A DNA stretch of 14,408 nt from Chloroflexota bacterium (GTDB lineage: Bacteria > Chloroflexota > UBA6077 > FW602-bin22 > JACQUS01), in the NCBI GenBank assembly GCA_016210125.1, contig JACQUS010000203.1, positions 1 through 14,408 on the forward strand, given 5' to 3'. Both the position numbers and the translations under genes were made by a program. Shown one piece after another: positions 5,403 to 12,074 of this stretch. The notes beneath the pieces are model-generated. The model did no database searches. It had not been told where the DNA came from and saw only the letters and a program-made list of their open reading frames with translations. The first letter of the stretch is position 1. The number at the start of each line of letters is the position of its first letter.

Positions 5403-6809
5403 TTACCGTGTGGCCTCGACGGCGGCGAGGGCTTCGAGCTCGAGCTGCACAGGCACGGGGTAGTTGCCGGTAAGGCAGCCAGTGCAGAACGTGCGGCGCG
5501 GCAGGCCGATGGCCTCGACGAGCCCTTCCAGCGAAAGATAGCCGAGGGAGTCGGCCTCGAGATAGCGCCGAATCTCCTCGACGGTCTTATGCGCGGCGAT
5601 CAGCTCGTTGCGCCGCGTGATGGGCGTGTCGATCCCCAGGACGCAAGGGTGCGTGTAGGGCGGCGAGCTGACGCGCACGTGCACCTCGCGCGCCCCGGCC
5701 TGGCGCAGCAGGTGCACGAGCGGCCGCGTGGTGCTACCGCGGACGATCGAGTCGTCGACGACGACGACGCGCTGGCCGCACAGGACCTCCGGCAGCGGAT
5801 TGAACTTGAGCTGCACGCCGGCCTCGCGCAGGCGCTGGTCGGGCTGGATGAACGTCCGGCCGATGTAGCGGCTCTTGACCAGGCCCTCCATGTAGGGCAG
5901 GCCGGACTCCTGAGCATAGCCGATGGCCGCCGCGGTCGCCGAGTCCGGCACGCCGATGACGAGGTCAGCCTCGGCCGGATGCTCGCGCGCGAGCTGCTGG
6001 CCCATGCGCACGCGTGCCAGGTAGAGGCGCTTGCCGTGGATGACGCTGTCGGGGCGCGCGAAGTAGATGTACTCGAACAGGCAGAGCTGTGGCGTCGGCT
6101 CGACCGGCGCGGAGAACGACTGTGGGCCGGCGGCGTCGATGCGCACGATCTCGCCGGCCTCGATCTCGCGGACGAACTCGGCGCGCACCGTGTCCAAGGC
6201 GCACGTCTCCGAGGCGACCACCCAGCCGCCGTTCAGCCGCCCGAGGCAGAGCGGCCGCACGGCCAGCGGGTCGCGCACGGCGAAGAGCGTGTCTGGCGTC
6301 GCCAGCACGAGGCTGTAGGCGCCGATGAGCCGCGGCATGGCGTACCTGATGCGCTCGACCCAGTCGCGGCCCGGCGACTCGACGATCAGCCGGCCGATCA
6401 CCTCGCTGTCGGTCGTCGTACGGAAGGTGTGCCCGCGCTCGTCCAGCTCGCGCTTGAGCGGCTCGGTGTTCACCAGGTTGCCGTTGTGCGCCAGGGCCAG
6501 CGGCCCGTACGGACTATCGAGCACGAGCGGCTGGGCGTTGGTCACCCAGCTCGCGCCGGTCGTGGAGTAGCGCGTGTGGCCGATGGCCAGGAAGCCGCGC
6601 AGCCGACTGAGGTGCTCCTCGTTGAAAACCTGGGCGACTAAGCCCATGGCCGCGTGCACATTCAGGCGTTGGCCGTCGCCGGTGCAGATGCCGGCGCTCT
6701 CCTGGCCGCGGTGCTGGAGGCTGTAGATGCCGAAGAACGTTGTGCGCGCCACGTCTTCGCCCGGCGCATAGATGCCGAACACGCCGCAGGCCTCGCGCAC
6801 TTCTTGCAT
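5403..6809 (-). CDS. purF: Amidophosphoribosyltransferase (PurF)
   Basis: 468 aa, full length for the family. It catalyses the first committed purine step: PRPP plus glutamine gives phosphoribosylamine. A short propeptide MQEVREA precedes the catalytic Cys8 (ACGVFGIYAP), which becomes N-terminal after cleavage. The Ntn glutaminase domain (about 8-235) shows RGQESAGI, GHTRYSTTG and AHNGNLVN. The phosphoribosyltransferase domain carries the PRPP loop VVVVDDSIVRGST (348-360). Cys243, Cys389, Cys442 and Cys445 match the [4Fe-4S] ligands of the B. subtilis-type enzyme, so the protein is predicted to be oxygen-sensitive and cluster-containing. The stop is TAA at 5405-5403. The start codon is directly preceded by a heptamer repeat array that supplies a weak GAGG ribosome site. 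It is the last gene of purQ-purL-purF, but 370 nt after purL, so a separate promoter is possible. Confidence 0.97.
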   Translation of the reverse strand: MQEVREACGVFGIYAPGEDVARTTFFGIYSLQHRGQESAGICTGDGQRLNVHAAMGLVAQVFNEEHLSRLRGFLAIGHTRYSTTGASWVTNAQPLVLDSPYGPLALAHNGNLVNTEPLKRELDERGHTFRTTTDSEVIGRLIVESPGRDWVERIRYAMPRLIGAYSLVLATPDTLFAVRDPLAVRPLCLGRLNGGWVVASETCALDTVRAEFVREIEAGEIVRIDAAGPQSFSAPVEPTPQLCLFEYIYFARPDSVIHGKRLYLARVRMGQQLAREHPAEADLVIGVPDSATAAAIGYAQESGLPYMEGLVKSRYIGRTFIQPDQRLREAGVQLKFNPLPEVLCGQRVVVVDDSIVRGSTTRPLVHLLRQAGAREVHVRVSSPPYTHPCVLGIDTPITRRNELIAAHKTVEEIRRYLEADSLGYLSLEGLVEAIGLPRRTFCTGCLTGNYPVPVQLELEALAAVEATR

Positions 6810-6865
6810 AGCTTTCAGTCCTCTGCTCTCAGCCGTCTACCGTCGACCGTCTACCGTCTACCTGA
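6810..6865 (-). repeat. Degenerate heptamer array A, abutting the purF start codon
   Basis: Eight 7-base units without gaps. On the minus strand the best four are GACGGTA, GACGGTC, GACGGTA and GACGGCT (within 6859-6832), followed by GAGAGCA, GAGGACT and GAAAGCT directly before the purF ATG. Each unit begins GA, apart from the first, degenerate one (TCAGGTA). The GAGG of the seventh unit is the only ribosome-site candidate of purF. Confidence 0.75.
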
Positions 6866-6953
6866 CTCGTGACCATATGCCGTGCTGCCGGCCCCGCTGT
6901 CGCGCCCGGGGGCCTCGCCCCTCGGCACTCCTCGCGTCAGGACCACTGCCCCA

Positions 6954-7053
6954 AGCGGGCGGCCCCACCCCGCCACCAGAGCAGTGTCGCAAAGGGGGCG
7001 AAGCCCCCGTTGGATTCCCCTTGTTGGATTCCCCTTCCATCTCCGACGGTCGC
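6954..7053 (+). repeat. Dispersed two-hairpin repeat, copy R2
   Basis: The block 6954-6980 aligns without gaps to R1 205-231. The second hairpin pairs 6990-6999 with 7003-7012 around a GAA loop, with one A-G mismatch. GGATTCCCC occurs twice (7012-7020 and 7026-7034), and the tail CCGACGGTCGC (7043-7053) is the same as in R1. The first hairpin is weaker here because of a C-A mismatch. It lies in the purL-purF spacer. Confidence 0.78.
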
Positions 7054-7133
7054 CCCGCGCACGCCGGTGCAGCCGCTCTACAGACGGGCGGCGCTCACTC
7101 TCGGCCTTCAGCACACAGCGGGACGGCAGCGCA

Positions 7134-7182
7134 ATGCTGCGCGCTGACGGCTGAGCGCTGGCGACTGATCGCTGATCGCTCA
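7134..7182 (-). repeat. Degenerate heptamer array B, starting at the purL stop codon
   Basis: On the minus strand, seven successive 7-base units run TGAGCGA, TCAGCGA, TCAGTCG, CCAGCGC, TCAGCCG, TCAGCGC and GCAGCAT (consensus TCAGCGN). The first unit begins with the purL TGA stop. The consensus differs from array A (GACGGTA), but the unit length is the same. Between arrays A and B lie copy R2 and about 90 bases without a recognisable feature. Confidence 0.75.
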
Positions 7183-9369
7183 CAGGTACCTCGCCAGGCC
7201 GCGCTCGTAGCGCGCGCGCAGCTTGGCCACCGGCACATCGACCCACGGCACGATGCGCAGCCGGTCGCCACCGACGCGGCCAAGCTGCCGGAACGGCACG
7301 CGCTCCGCCTCGCAGCGCGCCGCCAGTGCTCCCAGGTCGCCCGGCCGCACGGCCACGACGACCCGCGACTGCGTCTCGCCGAACAGCACGCCGTCCGGCC
7401 AGCCCTCGATGGCCAGCCGATCGATGTCCGCGCCGCGCTCGCCGGCAACGCAGCACTCGGCCAACGCTACGGCCAGCCCGCCGTCGGCGCAGTCGTGGGC
7501 GGCGCTCAGCCATCCGGCGGCGATGGCCGCGCGCACGACGCGCTGCACGCGCGCCTCCAGCGCCAGGTCGAGCACCGGCGGCGCGCCGGCGACGCGGCCG
7601 AGGATGGTCGCCAGGTACTCGCTGCCGCCCAGCTCGCGGCCCTCCGGCCCGACCAGCGCGACGATGTCACCGTCGCGGGCGAAGGCCAGCCCGCAGCGCC
7701 GGGTGGCATCCTCCAGCAGGCCGAGCATGCCGACGACCGGCGTCGGGTAGATCGGCCGGCCCTCGGTCTCGTTGTACAGGCTCACGTTACCCGAAACGAC
7801 CGGGATGTCAAGCGCCGCGCAGGCCTCGGCCATGCCGGCGATGGCCTCGCTGAGCTGGTAGTAGACCTCCGCCTTCTCCGGGTTGCCGAAGTTCAGGCAG
7901 TTGGTCAGCGCCAGCGGCCGCGCCCCGGTGCAGCTTACGTTGCGCGCCGCCTCGGCCACGGCAATGGCCGCGCCGCGCCGCGGCTCCAGGTAGCAGTAGC
8001 GCCCGTTGCCGTCGGTGCACAGCGCGATGGCCCGCCGCGTGCCCTTCAGCCGCAGCACCGCCGCGTCGGCCGCGCCGGGGCCGAGCAGCGTGTTCGTCAG
8101 GTTCATCCAGTCGTATTGCTCGTAGACCCAGCGCTTGCTGGCGATGTTGGGGGCCTCGAGCAGCCGCAGCAGCGCCTCGGTCGGCTCGACGTGCGGCAGC
8201 GCGCGCTTGTCGAGCCGCTGCAGCGCCTCCAGCTCGGCCGGCCGGACGCCCTGGCGAACGTAGGTGGGCGCCTCGGTGAGCAGGGCCACCGGCAGGTCGG
8301 CCACCACGCGCTCGCCCTCGCGCACGACCAGCCGGCCGTTGTCAGTTACGCGGCCGATGACGTCGGAGTGCAGGTCCCAGTTCCGGAAGATGGCCTGCAC
8401 CTCAGCCTCGCGGCCGGCGCGGACGACGGCCAGCATACGCTCCTGCGACTCGGAGAGCATGTCCTCGTAGGGCGTCATGCCGGCCTCGCTGCGGCTGACG
8501 CGCAGCACGTCGATCTCGGCCCCGCTGCCGCCGCGCGCCGCGGCCTCGGCGACGGCGCTGGTGAGCCCGGCGGCGCCCAGGTCCTGGAGGCCGACGAGGT
8601 GGCCGGTCCTCAGGGCCTCCAGGCAGGCCTCGATGAGTAGCTTCTCGAGATACGGGTTGCCGACCTGCACCGCCGGCCGACGCTCCGCCGAGCGCGCGTC
8701 CAGCTCGGCCGAGGCGAAGCTGGCCCCGAGGATGCCGTCGCGCCCGGTGTCCGCGCCGACGAGCAGCAGGGCGTTGCCGACGCCGCTGGCCCGCGCGCGC
8801 ACCAGGTCCTCGTGGCGCGCCACGCCGACGCATAGCGCGTTGACCAGCGGGTTCTCGCTGTATGGCTCCGCGAAGACGATCTCGCCGCCGACGTCGGGAA
8901 TGCCGAGGCAGTTGCCATAGTAGCTGATGCCGGCGACGACGCCGCCGAGCAGCCAGCGGTTGCGCGGCTTGTCCAGCGGGCCGAAGCGCAGCGAGTTGAG
9001 CAGGGCGACAGGCCGCGCGCCCATGGTGAAGATGTCGCGCACGATGCCGCCGACGCCGGTCGCCGCGCCCTGGAAGGGCTCGACGGCGCTGGGGTGGTTG
9101 TGGCTCTCGATCTTTAGAACGACCGCCAGCCCATCGCCCACGTCGACGGCCCCGGCGTTCTCGCCCGGCCCCTGGAGCACCCACGGTGCGCGGGTGGGCA
9201 GGCGCCTGAGCAGCGGCCGCGAGCTCTTGTAGCCGCAGTGCTCGCTCCAGAGGGCGCCGATCATGCCCAGCTCGACCTGGTTTGGTGTGCGCGCAAGCCG
9301 GTCGCACGCCAGGCGGTACTCCTCGGGCTTGAGCCCGACCAACTCCAGCACCTGCTGGCTCAGAGTCAT
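7180..9369 (-). CDS. purL: Phosphoribosylformylglycinamidine synthase, PurL subunit (small type)
   Basis: 729 aa from ATG 9369, matching the small PurL type (about 740 aa in Bacillus) rather than the 1,300-aa fused enzyme. It converts FGAR to FGAM with ATP, using ammonia from PurQ. The N-terminus MTLSQQVLELVGLKPEEYRL is typical. Motifs include WSEHCGYKSS (His44), KIESHNHPSAVEPFQGAATG (86-105), VRDIFTMGARP (110-120) and VSGNVSLYNE in the second half-repeat, so both AIRS-like halves look intact. The frame is open upstream, but inside purQ and with unrelated low-complexity sequence, so the ATG eight bases after the purQ stop is preferred. The purQ-purL proximity implies co-translation. The stop codon is the first codon of heptamer array B. 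Small PurL normally also needs PurS, which I do not find here. Confidence 0.96.
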   Translation of the reverse strand: MTLSQQVLELVGLKPEEYRLACDRLARTPNQVELGMIGALWSEHCGYKSSRPLLRRLPTRAPWVLQGPGENAGAVDVGDGLAVVLKIESHNHPSAVEPFQGAATGVGGIVRDIFTMGARPVALLNSLRFGPLDKPRNRWLLGGVVAGISYYGNCLGIPDVGGEIVFAEPYSENPLVNALCVGVARHEDLVRARASGVGNALLLVGADTGRDGILGASFASAELDARSAERRPAVQVGNPYLEKLLIEACLEALRTGHLVGLQDLGAAGLTSAVAEAAARGGSGAEIDVLRVSRSEAGMTPYEDMLSESQERMLAVVRAGREAEVQAIFRNWDLHSDVIGRVTDNGRLVVREGERVVADLPVALLTEAPTYVRQGVRPAELEALQRLDKRALPHVEPTEALLRLLEAPNIASKRWVYEQYDWMNLTNTLLGPGAADAAVLRLKGTRRAIALCTDGNGRYCYLEPRRGAAIAVAEAARNVSCTGARPLALTNCLNFGNPEKAEVYYQLSEAIAGMAEACAALDIPVVSGNVSLYNETEGRPIYPTPVVGMLGLLEDATRRCGLAFARDGDIVALVGPEGRELGGSEYLATILGRVAGAPPVLDLALEARVQRVVRAAIAAGWLSAAHDCADGGLAVALAECCVAGERGADIDRLAIEGWPDGVLFGETQSRVVVAVRPGDLGALAARCEAERVPFRQLGRVGGDRLRIVPWVDVPVAKLRARYERGLARYL

Positions 9370-9377
9370 CGGTCGCC

Positions 9378-10118
9378 CTACCTTGCCCGGCCGCCGCTCG
9401 CCAGCGTCGCGTCTTCGACCAGCGCACGGGCCGGCGCGGCATGGAGCAGCGCGTCGAGGAAAAGCCGGCCGTCCGTCTCGCCCAGCTCCGGATCGGCGCA
9501 GCGCTCGGGGTGCGGCATCAGGCCGAAGACGTTGCCAGCGCGATTGCACACCCCGGCGATAGCCGCGACCGAGCCGTTCGGGTTCGCTGCCGGGTCGAGG
9601 CTGCCGTCCGGCGCACAGTAGCGCAGGACGACCTGGCCGTGGGCCTCGAGCTCAGCGAGCTGCTCCGGCGTGACGAAGTAGCGCCCCTCGCCGTGATTGA
9701 TGGGCATCCGCAGCACCTGGCCCGGCCGGCCGACGTGGGTGAACGGTGTGTTGGCGTTTTCGAGGCGCAGGTGCGTCCAGGCGCAGCGGAAGCGCAGACC
9801 GGTGTTGCGCAGCAGCGCGCCGGGCAGCAGCCCGGCCTCGGTGAGGATCTGGAAGCCGTTGCAGATGCCAAGGACGAGCCCGCCCTGGGCGGCGAAGTCC
9901 TCGACAGCGCGCATGATCGGTGAGAAGCGGGCGAGGGCCCCGGCGCGGAGGTAGTCGCCGTAGGAGAAGCCGCCGGGGAGGACGACACGGTCACAGGCTG
10001 GGAGGCGCGTCTCGCGGTGCCAGACGACCTGCACCTGCTGGCCGCAGAGCCGCGTCAGGACGTCGACGCAGTCCAGGTCGCAGTTCGTCCCCGGAAAGAC
10101 GAGCACTGCCCAGCGCAC
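9378..10118 (-). CDS. purQ: Phosphoribosylformylglycinamidine synthase, PurQ glutaminase subunit
   Basis: 246 aa, a class I glutamine amidotransferase that supplies ammonia to PurL. The GTG start at 10118 is chosen because VRWAVLVFPGTNCDLDC is the typical PurQ N-terminus and GGAGGG lies just upstream; the frame upstream is open but unrelated. The oxyanion motif is LPGGFSYGDYLRAGA (47-61), the nucleophile Cys86 lies in GICNGFQILTEAGLLPG, and the catalytic His203 and Glu205 lie in MPHPE. All residues of the triad are present. It is the first gene of the purQ-purL-purF run. Its leader holds an intrinsic terminator-like hairpin (10155-10195), so attenuation is possible. Upstream, the DUF202 gene ends 343 nt away. 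Confidence 0.96.
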   Translation of the reverse strand: MRWAVLVFPGTNCDLDCVDVLTRLCGQQVQVVWHRETRLPACDRVVLPGGFSYGDYLRAGALARFSPIMRAVEDFAAQGGLVLGICNGFQILTEAGLLPGALLRNTGLRFRCAWTHLRLENANTPFTHVGRPGQVLRMPINHGEGRYFVTPEQLAELEAHGQVVLRYCAPDGSLDPAANPNGSVAAIAGVCNRAGNVFGLMPHPERCADPELGETDGRLFLDALLHAAPARALVEDATLASGGRAR

Positions 10119-10154
10119 CGGCCCTCCCTCCGCTGCCCTGCGCGCTGACCCGCC

Positions 10155-10195
10155 AAACAAAAACGACCAGCGGCCGCACGACCGGGCTGGTCGTT
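10155..10195 (-). terminator. Intrinsic terminator or attenuator in the purQ leader
   Basis: On the minus strand, AACGACCAGC (10195-10186) and GCTGGTCGTT (10171-10162) form a perfect 10-bp stem with a 14-nt loop. It is followed at once by TTTTTGTTT (10163-10155). It lies 37 nt before the purQ GTG and about 270 nt after the DUF202 stop. It could end the moaC-DUF202 transcript or act as an attenuator for the pur genes. Confidence 0.72.
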
Positions 10196-10251
10196 CAGAG
10201 TGCGCCACGCGGCGACGGCAGCGGCGTCGTCAGAACGCTCATGACGCTGCA

Positions 10252-10257
10252 AGTATA
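10252..10257 (-). promoter_or_regulatory. Possible -10 element upstream of purQ
   Basis: The minus strand reads TATACT, about 57 nt before the terminator hairpin. The hexamer 17 nt upstream is ATGCAC, a poor -35. If it is used, the hairpin at 10155-10195 lies inside the purQ leader. Confidence 0.35.
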
Positions 10258-10336
10258 GCTCAGTCGGGCCTGGGGTGCATGGGCGCGTGGACGGTCAGGG
10301 GCCTCGCTTCGCGGCCGGGAGGTGCCGTTCGGCCGC

Positions 10337-10367
10337 GCGTGCCGGCACGCCGAGGGCACGCGCCCTC
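10337..10367. repeat. Two adjacent GC-rich palindromes downstream of the DUF202 gene
   Basis: GCGTGCCGGCACGC (10337-10350) is a perfect 14-bp palindrome, followed by GAGGGC-ACGC-GCCCTC (10352-10367), a 6-bp stem with a 4-nt loop. No T-run follows on either strand. Apart from these, the terminator and the possible -10, I see nothing in the 10119-10461 spacer. Confidence 0.6.
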
Positions 10368-10461
10368 CCGCGACCACACGCGGGGGCGGTCCCGAGCGCG
10401 GTGCACGTGCGAAGCCGGGGAGGGTGTCCGTAGCGCACGGAGGGGAGGGGGCCGTCCGGCG

Positions 10462-10755
10462 TCAGGTCGCGTACGGCGGCCGGACCTGGTGGATCGTGCT
10501 TCGCATCCTGGTATAGCGCACCAGGCCGACGACGAACGTGATGGCGGCGACAGGGATCAGCGCCCAGCCGAGGACCTCCGTCGCCGGCGAGTCGAAGAAG
10601 TGCACGAGCGACACGCCGGCCGCGGCGAAGGCTAGAGCCGTCCGTATGTACGCCAGGAAGGTCCTCTCGTTGGCGAGGATCGTGCGATCCATGGCCAGGT
10701 GGTCGCGCAGGATGAGCTCCTCGGCCGTAAAGCGGGCATAAGGTGCATAGGTCAT
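10462..10755 (-). CDS. DUF202-family small membrane protein
   Basis: 97 aa from ATG 10755, chosen because AGGAG lies 6 nt upstream; a TTG two codons earlier would touch that ribosome site. The signature LANERTFLAYIRTALAFAAAG (residues 28-47) is the DUF202/YidH-type hallmark. Two membrane helices are visible, about 39-55 and 61-80, joined by a short loop with FFDSPATE. The N-terminus (RFTAEELILRDHLAMDRT) is hydrophilic and helical. The family sits in the inner membrane and its function is unknown. The gene starts 44 nt after DUF2442 and probably shares its transcript. Confidence 0.88.
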   Translation of the reverse strand: MTYAPYARFTAEELILRDHLAMDRTILANERTFLAYIRTALAFAAAGVSLVHFFDSPATEVLGWALIPVAAITFVVGLVRYTRMRSTIHQVRPPYAT

Positions 10756-10799
10756 CCTCAACTCCTGCCTGCACCGTCTGGGGCCACCCCGCCTGCGCG

Positions 10800-11102
10800 C
10801 TAGGCGCCCACGGCGCCGGGAAGCCTTATCTCAGCGGGCGGTACGGCGCCGGTGCCCTGCGGCGGTGGCGGGCCGCCCCAGATGAGCACGTCGGGGTCTA
10901 GGTCGGCCCCGCTCGGCCAGACGACGGCTCCCGCATCGACACGTAGCTCGCGGAAGCGCGCCGGATCGGCCCGTATCCCCTCGAACACCGGCCCGACGAG
11001 CAGCGGCGTCACGTCGCGCTCGATGACCGATCCGTCAGTCAGGGTCAGCCGCAGACGGAAGTCATCAAGCGGCACAGCCTCGCGGATGCGAAGCAAACTC
11101 AT
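10800..11102 (-). CDS. DUF2442-domain protein
   Basis: 100 aa from ATG 11102, with AAGGAG 6 nt upstream. The pattern VPLDDFRLRLTLTDGSVIERDVTPLL (residues 10-35), then VFEGIRADPARFRELRVDAG and VWPSGADLDPDVLIW, is the DUF2442 fold core. The last 25 residues are a Pro/Gly-rich extension beyond the usual family end. DUF2442 genes are commonly found next to DUF4160 genes, as here (36 nt gap, DUF4160 first). The pair is sometimes discussed as toxin-antitoxin-like, but nothing in this sequence shows that activity. Confidence 0.88.
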   Translation of the reverse strand: MSLLRIREAVPLDDFRLRLTLTDGSVIERDVTPLLVGPVFEGIRADPARFRELRVDAGAVVWPSGADLDPDVLIWGGPPPPQGTGAVPPAEIRLPGAVGA

Positions 11103-11138
11103 ACGCAGCTCCTTGTGTCATTGTACCAGCAGGCGAAG

Positions 11139-11399
11139 TCAGTCCAGTGGCGGGAGTGGCTCAAGCGGGGACCCGCTCCGTGCGAGCGTCCAGTTGTGAC
11201 GTAATGCATCACGGTGGAATGCCGCCCACTCCAGTACCAACGCGAGGGCGCGCCGGGGAAGACTCCCGCGGTAGATCGCCAGGGTTTCGACCTCAATGAG
11301 CGCTTCGTGCGGGTCATAGAGCGCGTGAAAGTGCGGCGGCTCGTGGTCGCGAAAGTACATGCGGATCGAGATGCCGAAGAAGCGGCTGATTTCGGGCAT
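11139..11399 (-). CDS. DUF4160-domain protein
   Basis: 86 aa from ATG 11399, with GGAAGG about 4 nt upstream. The sequence MPEISRFFGISIRMYFRDHE followed by PPHFHALYDPHEALIEV is the DUF4160 signature; the conserved DHxPPHFH cluster (His19, His23, His25) could bind a metal or nucleic acid, but this is untested. It continues with RGSLPRRALALVLEWAAFHR and HNW. The frame is open upstream of the ATG, but that part overlaps the 3' end of moaC and is unrelated to the family. It follows moaC by 49 nt and precedes DUF2442 by 36 nt. Confidence 0.88.
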   Translation of the reverse strand: MPEISRFFGISIRMYFRDHEPPHFHALYDPHEALIEVETLAIYRGSLPRRALALVLEWAAFHRDALRHNWTLARSGSPLEPLPPLD

Positions 11400-11448
11400 C
11401 AGACCTTCCCCGCCATCGTCCCCTTCCGCTGGTACACCGTATCGTCGC

Positions 11449-11925
11449 TCACCCCTCCGCCCGCCACGCGCCGCTTTTGCCGCCACTCTTGGCCGCTAGG
11501 CGGATGCCGTCGATGCGCATGCCGCGGTCCACGGCCTTGCACATGTCGTAGATCGTCAGCGCCGCCACGCTCACCGCCGTCAGGGCCTCCATCTCGACGC
11601 CGGTCTGGCCGGTACAGCGCACCGTCGCGCTCATATGCACGGCGCTCGCGGCGTCGTCGAGCTGGAGCTCGAGCGCCACGCCGGTCAGCGGGAGAGGGTG
11701 GCACATCGGGATGAGGTCCGGCGTGCGCTTGGCGGCCATGATCCCGGCGACCTGCGCCACGGCGAGCACGTCGCCCTTGGCCACCTGCCCGGCGCGAATC
11801 AGCGCCAGCGTCTCCGGGCGCATGCGCACCGTCCCGCGCGCCGTGGCCTCGCGGACGGTCACCTCCTTAGCCGAGACGTCGACCATGCGCGCGCGCCCGG
11901 CCTCGTCGAAGTGTGTCAGTTCCAT
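11449..11925 (-). CDS. moaC: Cyclic pyranopterin monophosphate synthase (MoaC)
   Basis: 158 aa, normal for MoaC, which with MoaA turns GTP into cyclic pyranopterin monophosphate in molybdenum cofactor synthesis. It begins MELTHFDEAGRARMVDVSAK. Motifs are KGDVLAVAQVAGIMAAKRT (50-68), LIPMCHPLPLTG (71-82, His76) and GVEMEALTAVSVAALTIYDM (109-128). Catalytic Asp127 and Lys130 of YDMCKAVDRG correspond to the known E. coli Asp128 and Lys131. The C-terminus AAKSGGKSGAW is typical. GAGGGG lies about 9 nt before the ATG. It heads the moaC-DUF4160-DUF2442-DUF202 run and diverges from the dehydrogenase-dut operon. No other moa gene is in the window. Confidence 0.96.
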   Translation of the reverse strand: MELTHFDEAGRARMVDVSAKEVTVREATARGTVRMRPETLALIRAGQVAKGDVLAVAQVAGIMAAKRTPDLIPMCHPLPLTGVALELQLDDAASAVHMSATVRCTGQTGVEMEALTAVSVAALTIYDMCKAVDRGMRIDGIRLAAKSGGKSGAWRAEG

Positions 11926-11963
11926 CGTTTCAGCCCCTCGCCGGCGGCTCGTGTCCTTCCTGC

Positions 11964-11969
11964 ATTCTA
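11964..11969 (-). promoter_or_regulatory. Possible -10 element of the moaC operon
   Basis: The minus strand reads TAGAAT, 38 nt before the moaC ATG, in a small AT-richer stretch of the divergent spacer. No clear -35 is visible. Confidence 0.35.
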
Positions 11970-12000
11970 TGCCCTACGCGCGGCCCGCGGGAGACGTGGG

Positions 12001-12006
12001 TATAAT
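12001..12006 (+). promoter_or_regulatory. -10 element of the dehydrogenase-dut operon
   Basis: This is a perfect TATAAT, 68 nt before the ATG at 12075. The region 17 nt further upstream is GC-rich without a good -35, so the promoter may depend on an activator or another sigma factor. Confidence 0.5.
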
Positions 12007-12074
12007 GGCTCGACGCGCCGAGGGAAGCCGCAGCGGGGCAGACGGCGCTCGGCAGTTCGAGGAGAGTTCAACCG

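Noticed and set aside
5589..6641. 350-residue plus-strand frame opposite purF
   Set aside because: It is an antisense shadow of purF, rich in Val/Asp/Arg, with no domain pattern.
6833..6860. CRISPR-like tandem repeats before purF
   Set aside because: The units are 7 bases with no spacers, so this is a heptamer array, not a CRISPR.
6772..8640. 622-residue open frame on the plus strand across the purL-purF spacer and purL
   Set aside because: It is antisense to purL and runs through heptamer and hairpin repeats, with biased His/Arg/Ala composition and no recognisable motif.
10119..10461. Hidden purS gene upstream of purQ
   Set aside because: No frame of about 80 codons with PurS-like sequence exists on the minus strand; the spacer holds palindromes and a terminator-like hairpin.
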